This document shows, piece by piece, positions 44,037-54,390 of a stretch of DNA of 64,000 nucleotides. The DNA lies in contig JAIYAE010000038.1 of assembly GCA_027489175.1 (NCBI GenBank), positions 1 through 64,000 on the forward strand, in the 5' to 3' direction. Origin of the DNA: Rhodobacter sp. (GTDB lineage Bacteria; Pseudomonadota; Alphaproteobacteria; Rhodobacterales; Rhodobacteraceae). The notes under the pieces are model-generated. The model had not been told where the DNA came from and did not search any database. It worked only from the letters and a program-made list of their open reading frames with translations. Numbering within the stretch: the stretch's first letter is position 1; the number at the start of each line of letters is the position of its first letter. Position numbers and translations under genes: made by a program.

Positions 44037-44456
44037 TTACAACCCCAGCCGCGGAATCTCGATTGCGGGGCAGCGGTCCATCACGACCTGCAGGCCCGCC
44101 GCCCGGGCGCGCGCGGCGGCGGCTTCGTCCACCACGCCAAGCTGCATCCAGACGACCTTTGCGCCCACCGCGATCGCCTCATCCACCACGGCGCCCGCCT
44201 CTTCGCTGCGGCGAAAGATGTCGACCATGTCGACAGGTCCCGCCTCGGCCAGGGTCGCCACCACCGTTTCGCCCAACGCCTCCTGACCGGCTTGCCCGGG
44301 GTTGACCGGGATCACCCGGTAGCCCTTGGCGGCAAGGAAGGCGGCCACCCGGTGGCTGGGCCGGTCAGGTTTCGGCGACCACCCCACGAGGGCGATGGTC
44401 TTCACGCGGGTCAGGATGTCGCGAATGTCAGCATCGGTCGGCATGGAAAACCCCAT
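44037..44456 (-). CDS. CoA-binding domain protein (YccU-like)
   Basis: IRDILTRVKTIALVGWSPKPDRPSHRVAAFLAAKGYRVIPVNPG...VWMQLGV. Confidence 0.9.
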   Translation of the reverse strand: MGFSMPTDADIRDILTRVKTIALVGWSPKPDRPSHRVAAFLAAKGYRVIPVNPGQAGQEALGETVVATLAEAGPVDMVDIFRRSEEAGAVVDEAIAVGAKVVWMQLGVVDEAAAARARAAGLQVVMDRCPAIEIPRLGL

Positions 44457-44612
44457 CGAAAACCCCCGACAAAAAGGCGCCCATGGGCCAGGCCCAGGGC
44501 GCCAAGTGCGGAACGAGGGACAGTGAAGTCAAGGACGGGGTTCCGGCCCGTGCCTCCACTTTTAAACGTAGGAACGTTGGGACAGCGTTAAAGACCTGTC
44601 TCGGATTCGTGA

Positions 44613-45407
44613 TCACGCGCGGGTCGCGGCATAGAGCGAAACTGCCGCCGCGTTCGACACGTTCAGGCTGCCAAACCCGCCGCCAAAGGGGATGCGGGCC
44701 AGCACATCGCAGGTCTCTTTCGTCTTCTCGCGCAGGCCCGGCCCTTCGGCACCAAGGACAAGGCCGATGGCCCGGCCGCCAGCTTTGGCCACAGCCTCTT
44801 CCACCGTCACTTCCGCCTCACCATCAAGGCCAATAAGGACGTAGCCCATGGCCTTCAACGCCTCCATCGCGTCGGAAAGGTTGGTCACCCGCAAATAGGG
44901 CTGCCGCTCCAAGGCGCCACTGGCGGTCTTGGCCAAAGCCCCGGTTTCGGGGGCCGAATGGTGGCGGGGGGCGATCACCGCACGGGCGCCGAACACCTCG
45001 GCCGAGCGCAGGATCGCGCCCACGTTATGGGGGTCGGTCACCCGGTCCAGAAGAACGACCAAGGGCAGGCCCGTGCCAGAGATGCAGACCTCTTCGAGGC
45101 TGCCCCAATCCAGACTGCGCACCTCCAAAGCCGCCCCCTGATGGACCGACCCTTCGTCGATCGGCACGTCAAAGCGGCGGGGGTCCACCACCTCAGGCTC
45201 CATCCCCGAGGCGGCAACCGCCGCCTCAAGCTTGTCCAGCGCGTTCTTCGTCACCACGAGGCGCAGCTTTTCACGGGCAGGATTTTCTAGCGCGTCGCGC
45301 ACGGCGTGCAGACCGAAAAGCCACAGCGTTTCCCGCGCCTCGCGCTTCTGGCCGCGTTCTTTGTCGACCACCCAGGAGGGCTTTTTCGCACCCGTTTTCA
45401 TTGGCAA
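44613..45407 (-). CDS. rlmB: TrmH-family 23S rRNA (guanosine-2'-O)-methyltransferase
   Basis: LDRVTDPHNVGAILRSAEVFGARAV, LVLGAEGPGLREKTKETCDVLARIPFGGGFGSLNVSNAAAVSLY. Confidence 0.94.
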   Translation of the reverse strand: MPMKTGAKKPSWVVDKERGQKREARETLWLFGLHAVRDALENPAREKLRLVVTKNALDKLEAAVAASGMEPEVVDPRRFDVPIDEGSVHQGAALEVRSLDWGSLEEVCISGTGLPLVVLLDRVTDPHNVGAILRSAEVFGARAVIAPRHHSAPETGALAKTASGALERQPYLRVTNLSDAMEALKAMGYVLIGLDGEAEVTVEEAVAKAGGRAIGLVLGAEGPGLREKTKETCDVLARIPFGGGFGSLNVSNAAAVSLYAATRA

Positions 45408-45521
45408 ACCCCCTGGAAATTCCGGGCAGACCTTGGGACAGGACGGCCTTCGGATGCAAGCCGAAAACGTTGCCTTCGGCCCTTGACGCCCCCCGCCCCC
45501 TTGGATAGACCCACCCCCGGC

Positions 45522-45605
45522 GGGCGACGAGCTGCAAGGTGCGGCAGGGGACTGTAACTCCCCCGGGGCGACCCACGCCTGGTTCGATTCCAGGGTCGCC
45601 CACCA
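45522..45605 (+). tRNA. tRNA-Tyr (GTA), long variable arm, CCA encoded
   Basis: GGGCGAC...GTCGCCC acceptor, GGGGA-CTGTAAC-TCCCC anticodon arm, CCTGG-TTCGATT-CCAGG T-arm, ACCA. Confidence 0.93.
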
Positions 45606-46377
45606 TTATCCTTCAGATAGTGGTGCTTGCAGGGGTCCGGGTGTGCTGCCGGCCGTCACCGTGTTGTGCAAGTGGTTGCGCGCGAAGGGCCCTGCACCCC
45701 TCCGGACCTTGCAGAGTGGGAACGCCGGGAAGGCAGCCCAAGGCCGGGTGTCCGGGACGTTGATTTCATTATCCATTTCGCCCGAGAAGCGGGCCGACTT
45801 CACCGGAACGCGGGTCTGGGACTCCCTGGCAACATGCCTGCCTCAAGCCGCAAAACCAAGCGCGAGGGCGCCAGGCTTCGTCAACCTGGCCCCGGATCCT
45901 TCAATCCAAGGGAAGACAGTCGTCAAAAAATGTGCCTACACCGATTGGGCGTTGTCAGCCCGGCGTGAATCGACCCCTATGGCAGATGGAACGGAGGCGC
46001 TGGATGAACAATGGACGAACCCGGCGAAGACGCGGCGGTCGGGCAGACTGCGTGGCCAAGCGCGCCCTGCAGCGTGAAATGAACCCTTGCCGGCCCGGCC
46101 AAGGCTGCGGGCAACTCAGCTGGCCCTTGGCTGACCTGCGGACCGGGTCTTTCCTGGGCGGTGCGCGTAGCGGCACGGCCATGCAGTGCGATTGCGCCTA
46201 CCCCACCACCGCTGACCGCGACGCGCCGGTGACCTTGGGCGAAAAGGGCCGGCCAAAGGCCTGTGGCCGGGCAAACCTTGCCGCCCGCCCTGTACAGGAA
46301 ACGCACCACCCCGCCGATCTATCGCCCGTGGCCAAGGCCCGGATGCGCGGCACCTTCCCGATCCGGCTGGAGGCAGC

Positions 46378-47661
46378 ATGACCCTGACCTATCTCAAGCG
46401 TGGCGCGGCCCCTGCCCCGGACCATGCGGAAAGCCTTTCCGGCTCTGTCGCGGCCCTGTTGGCCGAGTTGGAGACGGGCCGCGAGGCTGTCGCCCTGCGC
46501 TTGTCGCATGAGCTTGACCACTGGCAAGGTGACATCGTGGTGTCGGATCAGGCCATTGCCGAAGCCTGCACGCGGGTGCCGCAGCAGCTGAAGGATGATA
46601 TCGCCTATGCCCATGAAAACATTTCGCGCTTTGCCGAAGCCCAGCGGGACAGCATCCGCGAGACCGAGGTGGAACTGCGTCCAGGGCTGACGGCGGGGCA
46701 AAGGCTGATCCCGGTCAATGCGGCGGGCTGCTATGTGCCGGGCGGGCGTTACAGCCATATCGCCAGCGCGATGATGACCGTGACGACGGCCAGGGTTGCG
46801 GGCGTGCGCCATATCGCCGCCGTGTCGCCGCCCCGCGCCGATGCGCCGGCCGGGATCCCGGATGCGATCCTTTACACCCTGCACCACTGCGGCGCTGACC
46901 GGATCCTGGCGCTTGGCGGCATTCAGGGCGTGGCAGCCCTGGCCTTCGGACTGTTCGGCCTGCCACCTGCCGACATCCTTGTCGGCCCCGGCAATCAATA
47001 TGTGGCCGAGGCCAAGCGCCTGCTTTACGGCCGTGTCGGCATTGACATGGTGGCAGGTCCGACCGACAGCATGGTGATTGCGGATGCGACCGCCGACCCG
47101 GTCATCGTCGCCTGGGACCTGATCGGCCAGGCCGAGCATGGCACGAACTCTCCGGTCTGGCTGGTCACCGACAGCCCGGCCCTGGCGGCAGAGGTTGCCC
47201 GCCTCGCGCCGCTTTGCGCGGCCGAGCTGCCAGAGCCGAACCGCACGGCGGCCGAAGGGGCCTGGACCGCTCTGGGCGAGATCATCCTCTGTGACGGGCC
47301 CGAGGCGATGGCCGCGACCGCCGACCGCATCGCGCCCGAGCATCTGCATGTGCAGGCCGCGAATCTGGATTGGTGGAAGGCGCGGCTGTCGGCCTATGGC
47401 AGCCTGTTTCTGGGGGCCGAAAGCACAGTGGCCTTTGGCGACAAGGCGGCGGGGACAAACCATGTGCTTCCCACGAGCGGTGCCGCGCGCTATACCGGAG
47501 GCCTCTCGGTCCACAAGTTCCTGAAGACCGTGACCTGGCAGCGGGTGACGGTCGAAGCGCTTCCGCGCCTGGCCGCCGTCACCGCCTCGATCAGCCGGTA
47601 TGAGGGGATGGAGGGCCATGCCCGCACCGCCGACATCCGGCTGGAAAAGTTCCTGCGCTGA
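46378..47661 (+). CDS. hisD: Histidinol dehydrogenase
   Basis: [62 protein letters not shown]. Confidence 0.97.
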   Translation: MTLTYLKRGAAPAPDHAESLSGSVAALLAELETGREAVALRLSHELDHWQGDIVVSDQAIAEACTRVPQQLKDDIAYAHENISRFAEAQRDSIRETEVELRPGLTAGQRLIPVNAAGCYVPGGRYSHIASAMMTVTTARVAGVRHIAAVSPPRADAPAGIPDAILYTLHHCGADRILALGGIQGVAALAFGLFGLPPADILVGPGNQYVAEAKRLLYGRVGIDMVAGPTDSMVIADATADPVIVAWDLIGQAEHGTNSPVWLVTDSPALAAEVARLAPLCAAELPEPNRTAAEGAWTALGEIILCDGPEAMAATADRIAPEHLHVQAANLDWWKARLSAYGSLFLGAESTVAFGDKAAGTNHVLPTSGAARYTGGLSVHKFLKTVTWQRVTVEALPRLAAVTASISRYEGMEGHARTADIRLEKFLR

Positions 47662-47689
47662 GTTTCTGCGCTTTGCGCCCCTTGGCCGC

Positions 47690-47752
47690 GCGCCCGGGGG
47701 TTTCACACCCCCGGACCCCCGTGGGATATTTGTCGACGAAGAATGGCAAAGG
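47690..47752. repeat. Dispersed intergenic repeat (GGGGGTTTCACACCCCCGGACCCCCGTGGGATATTTGTCGAC)
   Basis: Near-identical core to 59066 and the reverse of 60124. Confidence 0.75.
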
Positions 47753-47759
47753 ATACCAG

Positions 47760-48758
47760 ATGCAGCTTTCCCGTTTCCCCCGTATCCGCCTTGGCCATCT
47801 GCCAACGCCGCTGGAGCACATGCCACGCCTGTCGGCGCTCTTGGGACCCGAGATCTGGATCAAGCGCGACGATTGCACGGGGCTGTCAACCGGCGGCAAC
47901 AAGACCCGGAAGCTGGAATTCCTGATGGCCGAGGCGGTGGCGATGGGCGCGGATATCGTGCTGACCCAAGGCGCGACGCAATCCAACCACGCCCGCCAGA
48001 CGGCAGCGGCGGCGGCGAAGCTGGGGATGGATTGCCATATCCTTTTGGAAGATCGCACGGGCTATAACGAGCCGAACTACCGGCTGAACGGCAACGTTCT
48101 TTTGGACGTGCTGCATGGGGCCACGATCGAACACCGGGGCACGGGCCTCGACATGAATGCCGAGATGTTTGCCGTGGCCGACCGGATGCGCGCCGAAGGG
48201 CGCAAGCCCTATGCCATCGTCGGTGGCGGGTCGAACGCCACCGGGGCGCTTGGCTATGTCAATTGCGCGCTGGAACTGCTGGGGCAGATGGTGGAGCGGG
48301 GGCTGGTCTTTGACCAGATGGTGACCGCAACGGGATCGGCGGGCACGCAAGCCGGGCTGATCGTCGGGTTGAAGGCCTTGAACGCGCAGCTGCCGCTTCT
48401 GGGCATCGGGGTCCGGGCACCGAAAGAGGTGCAAGAGGGCAATGTCTTCCGTCTGGCACAGGCGGTGGAAGAGAAGATCGGCGTGCAGGGCGTGGTGGCG
48501 CGCGAGGATGTGGTGGCGAACTGCGACTACATCGGCAAAGGCTATGGCATCCCTGCCGACGGCACGCTGGAGGCCATCGACATCTTCGCCCGGCAAGAGG
48601 CGATCCTGCTGGACCCGGTCTATTCGGGCAAGGGCGCGGCCGGGCTGATCGACCTGTGCCGCAAGGGGCATTTCCGGAAGGGCCAGCGGATCGTCTTCCT
48701 GCACACCGGCGGGGCGATCGGGCTGACCGGCTATACCCACGTCCTGCCCCACGCATGA
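47760..48758 (+). CDS. dcyD: D-cysteine desulfhydrase (PLP-dependent, ACC deaminase family)
   Basis: [65 protein letters not shown]. Confidence 0.92.
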   Translation: MQLSRFPRIRLGHLPTPLEHMPRLSALLGPEIWIKRDDCTGLSTGGNKTRKLEFLMAEAVAMGADIVLTQGATQSNHARQTAAAAAKLGMDCHILLEDRTGYNEPNYRLNGNVLLDVLHGATIEHRGTGLDMNAEMFAVADRMRAEGRKPYAIVGGGSNATGALGYVNCALELLGQMVERGLVFDQMVTATGSAGTQAGLIVGLKALNAQLPLLGIGVRAPKEVQEGNVFRLAQAVEEKIGVQGVVAREDVVANCDYIGKGYGIPADGTLEAIDIFARQEAILLDPVYSGKGAAGLIDLCRKGHFRKGQRIVFLHTGGAIGLTGYTHVLPHA

Positions 48759-49408
48759 GAACGGTCGGCATCCTGGGCGGTATGGGGCCGGAGGCGACGG
48801 TGCTGCTGATGCAGCGCCTGTTGCAGGCCGTGGATGCGCGCGACGATGCCGACCATATCCCGCTGATCGTCCACCAGAACCCTGCCGTCCCCAGCCGGAT
48901 CAAGCGTCTGGTCGAGGGGGTCGGCGACGACCCCGGCCCGGTGCTTGCCGGAATGGCCCGAGACCTGCAGGCGGCAGGGGCACAGGCGCTGGCGATGCCC
49001 TGCAACACCGCCCATGCCTATGCGCCGCAGATCATTGCGGCCACGCCCCTGCCCTTCCTCGACATGCGCGCAGCCACGGTGGCGGCGCTGCCGAAAGGCC
49101 GGGTGTCCATGCTCGCCTCACCCGCCGTGCGGATCACCGGGGCCTTCGATGCGGCCTTTTCTGCGGCTGGCATCACGCCGGTCTGGCCGGAAGACGAGGC
49201 CCCGGTCCTTGCCCTGATCCGACGCGTCAAGACCGGCGACACCGGGCCAGAGGCGCATCAGGCGATGGCCGCGCTGGCCGAGGCGACAGACGGGCCTCTG
49301 CTTGTCGCCTGCACCGAGCTTTCGCTGCTGACCGGGGCGTTGCGGCGGCCCTTTACCGACAGCCTTGACTGCCTTGTGGCTGCCATTCTGACCTTTGCAC
49401 GCGGCTAG
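48755..49408 (+). CDS. Aspartate/glutamate racemase family protein
   Basis: [48 protein letters not shown]. Confidence 0.93.
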   Translation: MRTVGILGGMGPEATVLLMQRLLQAVDARDDADHIPLIVHQNPAVPSRIKRLVEGVGDDPGPVLAGMARDLQAAGAQALAMPCNTAHAYAPQIIAATPLPFLDMRAATVAALPKGRVSMLASPAVRITGAFDAAFSAAGITPVWPEDEAPVLALIRRVKTGDTGPEAHQAMAALAEATDGPLLVACTELSLLTGALRRPFTDSLDCLVAAILTFARG

Positions 49409-49690
49409 GCTGCATCTTCGGCTAGCTCGATTGCGCCATCGAACCCAGGCGTGGTCGAATTGGGCGTCGCTGCGCCCGGCAAAGCGGGGGTCAGGCCGTC
49501 GTCCATCAGCGGACTTTCCGGATGGCCAGAAGCAGGCGGTCCTTGGTGACAGCCCCGGCGGGCTGGCCGGCCTCATGGATGATGACTGGACGGGTGGACC
49601 CAGCAGACAGGCCGATCACCGGGTCTGCCATCCCCGGTCACAAGGACGGTCCGCTTCAACGGCTTTCGGGCCAGATCAAAGGAATCAGTC
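49405..49690 (-). pseudogene. Possible remnant of a quaternary-amine ABC transporter (ATPase CBS C-terminus plus permease start)
   Basis: Minus-strand ORF 49631-49506 ADPVIGLSAGSTRPVIIHEAGQPAGAVTKDRLLLAIRKVR* followed by TGATG overlap into [33 protein letters not shown]. Confidence 0.35.
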
Positions 49691-49713
49691 GCAAAGGCCC
49701 TGGTTTCGTGTAA

Positions 49714-49730
49714 TGTTAAGCTTATTAACA
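49714..49730. promoter_or_regulatory. Inverted repeat TGTTAA-GCTTA-TTAACA
   Basis: 6-bp perfect arms, 19 bp before the start at 49749. Confidence 0.45.
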
Positions 49731-49748
49731 CCGAAGGAGGGCGCCCCG

Positions 49749-50891
49749 ATGGATCGTCGCAGCTTCACCCTTGGCCTTGCGGCCGGGCTGGCCAGCCCCC
49801 TGACCGGCTTGGCGCAAACTGCCCCCGGCTACCGCGGGCCAAACGTCATCCTGGTGCGCTTTGGCGGCGGGGTGCGGCGGGCAGAGACGATAGATGAGGC
49901 GGCGACCTGGGCCCCCTATCTGCGCCACACCCTCGCTCCGCGGGGCACCTTCATCCCCGACCTCAGGATCGACAAGCTGGAGGGGGTCAATACCAGCCAT
50001 GCCGAGGGCACGCTGAACCTTCTGACCGGCCGCTACCTGGCCTACCGCGATGCAAGTGCCCTTTTGTCCGACCGGCTGGAGCCGACGGAGCCCACCCTCT
50101 TCGAATACCTCCGCCGCGCCTTCGACATCCCCTCGCATGAGGTCCTTCTGATCAACGGTGAGGACCGGCCGCAGGAGGAATTCTTCACCTTCGGCGCGGG
50201 CGACCATTTCGGCATCGATTACCGGTCCGAGATGCTGTCCTTGCACCGCTTCAAGCTCTACCGCACCCGGATGCAACTGGCCGAGGGTAGGCTGACGGAT
50301 GAGGCGCGCCTGGCGCTGGAGGAAGAGCAGACCCGCCTTCTGACTATCGACCCACGGGGTGCGACACCCGACCCCTCACCGCAGGTTGAGGCGTTCTGGG
50401 CCCGCTGGCGCAAGGGCTTTGGCGACGACGGCCTGCGCAATCCGCGCGGTGACCGGCTGCTGACGGAACTTGCCACCCGCGCGATGACGGAACTCAAACC
50501 GCGCTTCATGATGGTGAACTATCAGGACCCCGATTACGTCCACTGGGGCAACCCAAGCCACTACACCCGCGCCATTGCGGTGATCGACGAAGGTCTGCAG
50601 CGGCTGGTGTCCCTGGCCGACGCGGACCCGTTCTACCGCGACAACACCATTTTCGTCATCACCCCCGATTGCGGCCGCGATGCGAACCCCTTGGCCGAAG
50701 TGCCGTTCCAGCACCATTTCAACTCCCGCTCTGCGCATGAGGTTTGGGCGATGATCTTCGGCCCCGGCATCGCGCGCGGGGTGATCGACCGCCCGGTCGA
50801 CCAAAGCGCCATCGCCCCGACCATCGCCGCCGCCATGGGCTTTGCCGCCACCCGCGCCGAAGGGGATGTAATCGAGGGGGCCTTCCTGTGA
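49749..50891 (+). CDS. Tat-exported alkaline-phosphatase/sulfatase-superfamily-like protein
   Basis: MDRRSFTLGLAAGLASPLTGLAQ twin-arginine signal; RGPNVILVRFGGGVRRAE, VNTSHAEGTLNLLTGRY, TIFVITPDCGRDANP. Confidence 0.75.
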   Translation: MDRRSFTLGLAAGLASPLTGLAQTAPGYRGPNVILVRFGGGVRRAETIDEAATWAPYLRHTLAPRGTFIPDLRIDKLEGVNTSHAEGTLNLLTGRYLAYRDASALLSDRLEPTEPTLFEYLRRAFDIPSHEVLLINGEDRPQEEFFTFGAGDHFGIDYRSEMLSLHRFKLYRTRMQLAEGRLTDEARLALEEEQTRLLTIDPRGATPDPSPQVEAFWARWRKGFGDDGLRNPRGDRLLTELATRAMTELKPRFMMVNYQDPDYVHWGNPSHYTRAIAVIDEGLQRLVSLADADPFYRDNTIFVITPDCGRDANPLAEVPFQHHFNSRSAHEVWAMIFGPGIARGVIDRPVDQSAIAPTIAAAMGFAATRAEGDVIEGAFL

Positions 50892-51886
50892 CCGCCCTGA
50901 CCCGCCCCGCCTATGGCCCGGGCCGCCTGTCGCGGCTGGGGCGGCTGATCGCCAACGCGGGCATCGGCACGCTTCTCTGCACCGGCCCGGTGACTGCTGT
51001 CATTGCCCTTGGCTGGCTGGCCCGCCGGTCCGGCCACTTGTCGCGCGACCGCTTTGGCGCGGCGGAAGAGGCACCTGGCTGGCTTATGGGCCCGCGCGAA
51101 TGGCAGGGCCGCCCTTCGGGCCGGATGGCCCGCGCGCTCGGGGGCCTTGGGGCGAATATCCGCGCCGGGCTGATGGCGCTGACCGCCCTTCTGGTCTGGA
51201 CGCTGCCCTTCACCGTCCTATGGCTCGGGGCATGGTGGGCGGGTTGGGAAAACTCATTCAACAAGGGGTATGAGCAGGCCTTCGTCGGCCCCTCGGTCTT
51301 CTTCATCGGCGTTTTCGCGGCAGCACTGGTCTTGCCGGTGCTGCCTTTGGTCTTTGCCCATCTGGCGGCTGAAGACCGCCTGTCCGCCGCCTTTGAACTC
51401 CGCCGGTTGCGATCCGTCGTGGCACAGGCCGGCTGGCGGGTTCCCGCACTGGCGGTGCTGGTGGCCGCCCTGGCCCTGCCCTTCGCCGGCGCACGGGGCC
51501 TGATCACCACCGCCACCGCCTGGGCACCCCAGCTGGAAACCATGCCGCCGGAACAACTGGCCGATCTGCAAGGCTGGATCACCCTGGCTTTGGCCGCCCT
51601 GGCCTTCACCAGCGTCTGGCTGACCCGCAGCCTTGCCGCCCGCATCTATACCCGCGCCGCCGCCCGGGCGGCGGGTCTGAAACCCGGCCTCTGGGACGGC
51701 ACCCAAGCGGCTGAGGGGGCGATGCCCGCCACACCGCGCAGCCGCGTCATGGCCAGCCTCTGGTATGCCATCGCCATGGCCGCCACGCTGGCCTTCAGCT
51801 TCCTGATCCTCGCCGGGCAGTTCCTCGACTATGCCTGGTGGCGCTGGATCTTCCACCCGGCCTTGACCCTGCCCTGGGCAGGCTGA
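50888..51886 (+). CDS. Hypothetical membrane protein (GTG start, 332 aa)
   Basis: Coupled GTGA overlap with the upstream gene; several hydrophobic segments. Confidence 0.75.
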   Translation: MTALTRPAYGPGRLSRLGRLIANAGIGTLLCTGPVTAVIALGWLARRSGHLSRDRFGAAEEAPGWLMGPREWQGRPSGRMARALGGLGANIRAGLMALTALLVWTLPFTVLWLGAWWAGWENSFNKGYEQAFVGPSVFFIGVFAAALVLPVLPLVFAHLAAEDRLSAAFELRRLRSVVAQAGWRVPALAVLVAALALPFAGARGLITTATAWAPQLETMPPEQLADLQGWITLALAALAFTSVWLTRSLAARIYTRAAARAAGLKPGLWDGTQAAEGAMPATPRSRVMASLWYAIAMAATLAFSFLILAGQFLDYAWWRWIFHPALTLPWAG

Positions 51887-51944
51887 GACCCTTGCGAAAC
51901 CTGCCCGGGGGTGCGACTAAGGCGCAAATTCCCCGGGGTCGCCC

Positions 51945-52736
51945 ATGTCCTTTTCCACCCATTTCACCCATGCCATCACGCGCAAACCCGCGCCGTCGAT
52001 CATCGCCGGTCTCCGCGCCGTCGATACCGGAATGCCCGACCTTGCGGTGATGGAGGCCCATCACGCGGCCTATATCGCGACGCTTCGCGAGACCGGCGCC
52101 ACCGTGGTGGAACTGCCCGCGCTAGACGCCTATCCCGACAGCGTTTTTGTCGAAGATACAGCGCTTTGCCTGCCGCAAGGGGCCGTGGTGATGCGCCCCG
52201 GCGCGCCCTCGCGTCTGGGGGAGGCGGCCGAGATGGCCCCCCACCTGCAGGCACTTTACGGGCAGGTCGTGGCGATCAGTGGGACGGACAGCTTCATCGA
52301 AGGGGGCGATATCCTGGTGACGGAACGCGAGGTCCTCGTCGGCCGCTCCGCCCGCACCAACGCCGCCGGGATTGCCGAACTGACGCGCCTTGTCGCCCCC
52401 TGGGGCCACACGGTGCGAGAGGTTCACACCCCACCGGGCGTTTTGCATTTCAAGACCGATTGCTCGCTTCTGGACGCTGACACGATCCTGTCTACGGACC
52501 GTCTTGCTGCCTCAGGCTGCTTTGACGGCTACCGGGTGATCCCGGTCGCTGACGGGGAAGAGCCCGCCGCCAACACCATCCGCTTCAATGACCTTGTGCT
52601 GATGCCCGCAGGCTTTCCCCGCACCCGTGACGCAATCCTTGCGGCGGGGTTCAAGGTGCGCGAGATCGGGAATTCCGAATGCGCCAAGCTGGATGGCGGC
52701 ATGTCCTGCCTCTCGCTGCGCTTTACCCCCCGGTAG
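51945..52736 (+). CDS. ddaH: Dimethylarginine dimethylaminohydrolase (DDAH) family
   Basis: FTHAITRKPAPSIIAGLRAVDTGMPDLAVMEAHHAAYIATLRETGATVVELPALDAYPDSVFVEDTAL; HFKTDCSLL; NSECAKLDGGMSCLSLRF. Confidence 0.92.
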   Translation: MSFSTHFTHAITRKPAPSIIAGLRAVDTGMPDLAVMEAHHAAYIATLRETGATVVELPALDAYPDSVFVEDTALCLPQGAVVMRPGAPSRLGEAAEMAPHLQALYGQVVAISGTDSFIEGGDILVTEREVLVGRSARTNAAGIAELTRLVAPWGHTVREVHTPPGVLHFKTDCSLLDADTILSTDRLAASGCFDGYRVIPVADGEEPAANTIRFNDLVLMPAGFPRTRDAILAAGFKVREIGNSECAKLDGGMSCLSLRFTPR

Positions 52737-52742
52737 CGGGCT

Positions 52743-53717
52743 ATGGCCTTCAACATCCTTGCCATCGGTCAATCCGGCAGGCTGGAGTTTGAGGCGATCC
52801 TGCTCGCGGCCTCGCTGCGCCAGTCCGATCCGGGCTTTGCCGGCACCCTGTTCATCGGCGAGCCGCAGCCCGGCCCCCTGTGGAAAACAGATCCACGGAT
52901 GTCAGACCGGGGAAAGGCCGTGCTGACCGACCTTGGCGCGCAGATCTTGCCGTTTCAGAACAAGGCCTTCGGCGGCCCCTACCCGCACGGCAACAAGATG
53001 GAGGCGTTGGAGACCCTGCCCGACGCGCCCTTCCTGTTTCTCGATACCGACACGCTGATCACGGGCCCCCTGTCCGCCATTCCCTTCGATTTCAACCGCC
53101 CCTCCGCCTCGATGCGGCGCGAAGGGACCTGGCCGCAGATCGAACTTTACGGGCCAAGCTATGCCGAAACCTGGGGGGCGCTTTATGACCGGTTCGGGCT
53201 GGACTACCCGTCCACCCTCGACCTCAGCCAGCCCGAGGAATACTGGAAACGCCACCTTTATTTCAACGCGGGCTGGTTCTTTCATCACAGCCCCAAGGCC
53301 TTCGGCGCGCGCTTTACCGCTTGGGCAAAGTCGATCTGCGATGATCCGCCCGAGGCGCTGATCTGCCAGGAACTCTTCCCCTGGCTGGACCAGATCACCC
53401 TGCCCCTGGTCATCCATTCCTTCGGCGGGGGCAGGCCAGGCCCTGACCTGGCCGCTCTGGACGGGACGGCCACCTGCCATTACCGGACCCTGCCGCTTCT
53501 CTACGCCCGCGAAAGCGACCTTGCGGTGGCGGTGCTGGAGGAGGTGGCGCGTGACAAGGCCATCCGCCCCACCTTGCGCGACTGGGAGGCGATGAAAGCG
53601 ATGGTTTACCAGAACCAGGGCCGCAAGGCGCGCGCTCTCTTTGACCGCGACCGCCTGCCCCCGCGCGAACAGATGATCCGCAACACCTTGAAACGCGAAG
53701 GGTTTTGGCTGCGCTAG
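52743..53717 (+). CDS. Hypothetical protein (glycosyltransferase-like fold possible)
   Basis: 324-aa ORF with FLFLDTDTLITGPL (DxD-like) motif. Confidence 0.7.
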   Translation: MAFNILAIGQSGRLEFEAILLAASLRQSDPGFAGTLFIGEPQPGPLWKTDPRMSDRGKAVLTDLGAQILPFQNKAFGGPYPHGNKMEALETLPDAPFLFLDTDTLITGPLSAIPFDFNRPSASMRREGTWPQIELYGPSYAETWGALYDRFGLDYPSTLDLSQPEEYWKRHLYFNAGWFFHHSPKAFGARFTAWAKSICDDPPEALICQELFPWLDQITLPLVIHSFGGGRPGPDLAALDGTATCHYRTLPLLYARESDLAVAVLEEVARDKAIRPTLRDWEAMKAMVYQNQGRKARALFDRDRLPPREQMIRNTLKREGFWLR

Positions 53718-53718
53718 G

Positions 53719-54318
53719 CTAAAGCTCCATCGTCACCACGGGCCACAGCGACAGGACCAGCAGCACCGCCATGGTCCAGTTGAAGACCTGCAACCGACCT
53801 GGCCCCTCCAGCCACCGCCGCACCGCCTGCCCCGCAGCCGCCCAAAGGGTTACCGAAGGCAGATTGACCGAAGAAAAGACAAGCGCCACAAGGGCATAGG
53901 CCTGTAGCGACGGGGTGGGCACATAGGCTGCGACCGCCCCCAGCGACATGGCCCAGGCCTTGGGGTTCACCCATTGAAACGCGGCGGCCTGCAGGAAGGT
54001 CATCGGCTGCGCGCGCCCCCGCCCCTCACCCGGGGCGCCGGAATTCGCGATCTTCCAGGCCAGCCACAGCATGTAGGCGACCGACACCACCTTTAGCACC
54101 GTCAGCGCCGGGGGCCAGGCGGTGAAGATCCCGGCCAGGCCGAGGCCCACCAGAACCACCATCAACGAATGGCCAATGCTGATCCCCAGCATATGCGGCA
54201 CCGTCCGCCGCAAACCGAAGTTCACCCCGCTGGCCAACAGCATCATGTTGTTCGGCCCCGGCGTGACCGAGGTGACGAAGGCAAAGCCCAGAAGGGCAAG
54301 GAGAAGGTCAACTGTCAT
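53719..54318 (-). CDS. LysE-family amino acid exporter
   Basis: MTVDLLLALLGFAFVTSVTPGPNNMMLLASGVNFGLRRTVPHMLGISIGHS. Confidence 0.93.
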   Translation of the reverse strand: MTVDLLLALLGFAFVTSVTPGPNNMMLLASGVNFGLRRTVPHMLGISIGHSLMVVLVGLGLAGIFTAWPPALTVLKVVSVAYMLWLAWKIANSGAPGEGRGRAQPMTFLQAAAFQWVNPKAWAMSLGAVAAYVPTPSLQAYALVALVFSSVNLPSVTLWAAAGQAVRRWLEGPGRLQVFNWTMAVLLVLSLWPVVTMEL

Positions 54319-54390
54319 CGGTCCAGCCTGCCAGATCGCGCGTGGCGAGAGGTTGCAAAGATGCGGCCAATAGGCCATCCTTTGCAACAA

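Noticed and set aside
45932-46381. 149-aa ORF overlapping the hisD start by ATGA
   Set aside because: Composition is Arg/Gly-rich with no recognisable domain; overlap with hisD could be chance. Kept only as part of an unexplained interval.
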